A stretch of 6,987 nt of DNA from the NCBI GenBank assembly GCA_030681075.1, contig JAUXUE010000050.1, positions 1-6,987 of the forward strand, written 5' to 3'. Below the pieces are notes generated by a model that was given only the letters and a program-made list of their open reading frames with translations, did no database searches and was not told the DNA's origin. This DNA is from Candidatus Amesbacteria bacterium. GTDB lineage: Bacteria > Patescibacteriota > Microgenomatia > CAZETR01 > Amesbacteraceae. The number at the start of each line of letters is the position of its first letter. The first letter of the stretch is position 1. Shown here piece after piece: positions 6,592 through 6,987 of the stretch. Made by a program: the position numbers and the translations under genes.

Positions 6592-6987
6592 GTGGGGAAA
6601 ATACTAAAACAGTTATCTTTGATAGCATTTTTCTTCTTAATTGAAGTATTTGGTTTTAACCCTGGAATACACGCTGCAGAACCAATTAACCCGTGGGTCG
6701 CTGATATAGATTTACCATATAAGTTAGCTGGTCATTCATCACTTTCTTTCAATAATTCATTGTTTATAATCACAGGATCAGCACAAACATTTAATAGTCA
6801 CAACGAAGTGAAGTATTCGCAATCTGGCTCAAACGGTGTTTTAAGTACATGGCAAAATTGGGCAAACTACCCAAAACCAATGATCTGGAATACGGCTGTA
6901 ACAAAGGGAAATTTTATTTATGGTTTAGGGGGCTTTGAAGAATATTCACAAGGATCAAAATTTAGTGATGAATTTGTTTATTTTTCT
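6592..6987 (+). CDS. Secreted kelch-like beta-propeller protein, partial (5' end only)
   Basis: An open frame of 132 codons starts at GTG and runs off the right edge. The first residues (V/M)GKILKQ then LSLIAFFFLIEVFGF look like a signal peptide: basic n-region, hydrophobic core (with one odd Glu at 18), and a likely cleavage site around IHAAEP (26-31). Two kelch-like blades follow. GHSSLSFNNSLFIITG (47-62) pairs with NEVKYSQ (71-77) and GVLSTWQNWANYPKP (82-96); the next begins WNTAVTKGNFIYGLGG (99-114) and EFVYFS (127-132). Repeat spacing is about 51 residues, normal for kelch propellers, which usually bind proteins or glycans. GTG is chosen because no in-frame ATG occurs before codon 97, a TTG at 6619 would remove the basic n-region, and a strong promoter sits just upstream. 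It is transcribed divergently from the glycan operon. Export is well supported; the ligand and full domain layout are beyond the window. Confidence 0.78.
   Translation, partial: MGKILKQLSLIAFFFLIEVFGFNPGIHAAEPINPWVADIDLPYKLAGHSSLSFNNSLFIITGSAQTFNSHNEVKYSQSGSNGVLSTWQNWANYPKPMIWNTAVTKGNFIYGLGGFEEYSQGSKFSDEFVYFS

Overview
The window carries an AT-rich stretch of a compact bacterial genome. Seven genes on the minus strand are packed without gaps into one apparent operon for building and exporting a cell-surface glycan or glycolipid. An eighth gene, running off the right edge on the plus strand, encodes a secreted kelch-like protein. All genes end in standard stops, and TGA is used as a stop several times, so this is not a genome that recodes UGA. 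Extreme gene packing, small glycosyltransferases, a short AT-rich heptamer repeat inside a gene, and a GT-C protein with an HQGPLW-type motif suggest Candidate Phyla Radiation bacteria (Patescibacteria), perhaps Microgenomates. That placement is inference from memory of such sequences, not a database result.

Reading in the direction of transcription (right to left), the operon is: a class I SAM methyltransferase (5817-6536), a very short GT4-like glycosyltransferase (5047-5820), a membrane-anchored GT2 glycosyltransferase (4190-5059), an oligosaccharide flippase of the MOP/Wzx type (2988-4193), a two-domain protein fusing a methyltransferase to a GT4 glycosyltransferase (1471-2991), a third methyltransferase (795-1499), and a polytopic GT-C/GT39-like protein (3-794). 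The junctions are 4-, 13-, 4-, 4- and 29-base overlaps and finally TAAATG with no gap, so translational coupling is likely throughout. Only one junction has a strong Shine-Dalgarno sequence.

A plausible scheme is that the cytoplasmic GT2 and GT4 enzymes build a lipid-linked glycan, the methyltransferases modify or cap sugars, the flippase moves the product across the membrane, and the GT-C protein would act on the outer face using a polyprenyl-phosphate sugar. The GT-C protein appears to lack its first transmembrane helix and may also be short at the C-terminus, so its activity is doubtful.

Between the operon and the plus-strand gene lie 55 bases (6537-6591) holding a near-consensus sigma-70-type promoter for the plus strand. 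Its predicted transcription start lies only a few bases before a GTG start codon, suggesting a nearly leaderless mRNA for the secreted kelch-like protein. No tRNA, rRNA, CRISPR array, insertion sequence or clear terminator was seen. No untranslated stretch exceeds 55 bases.
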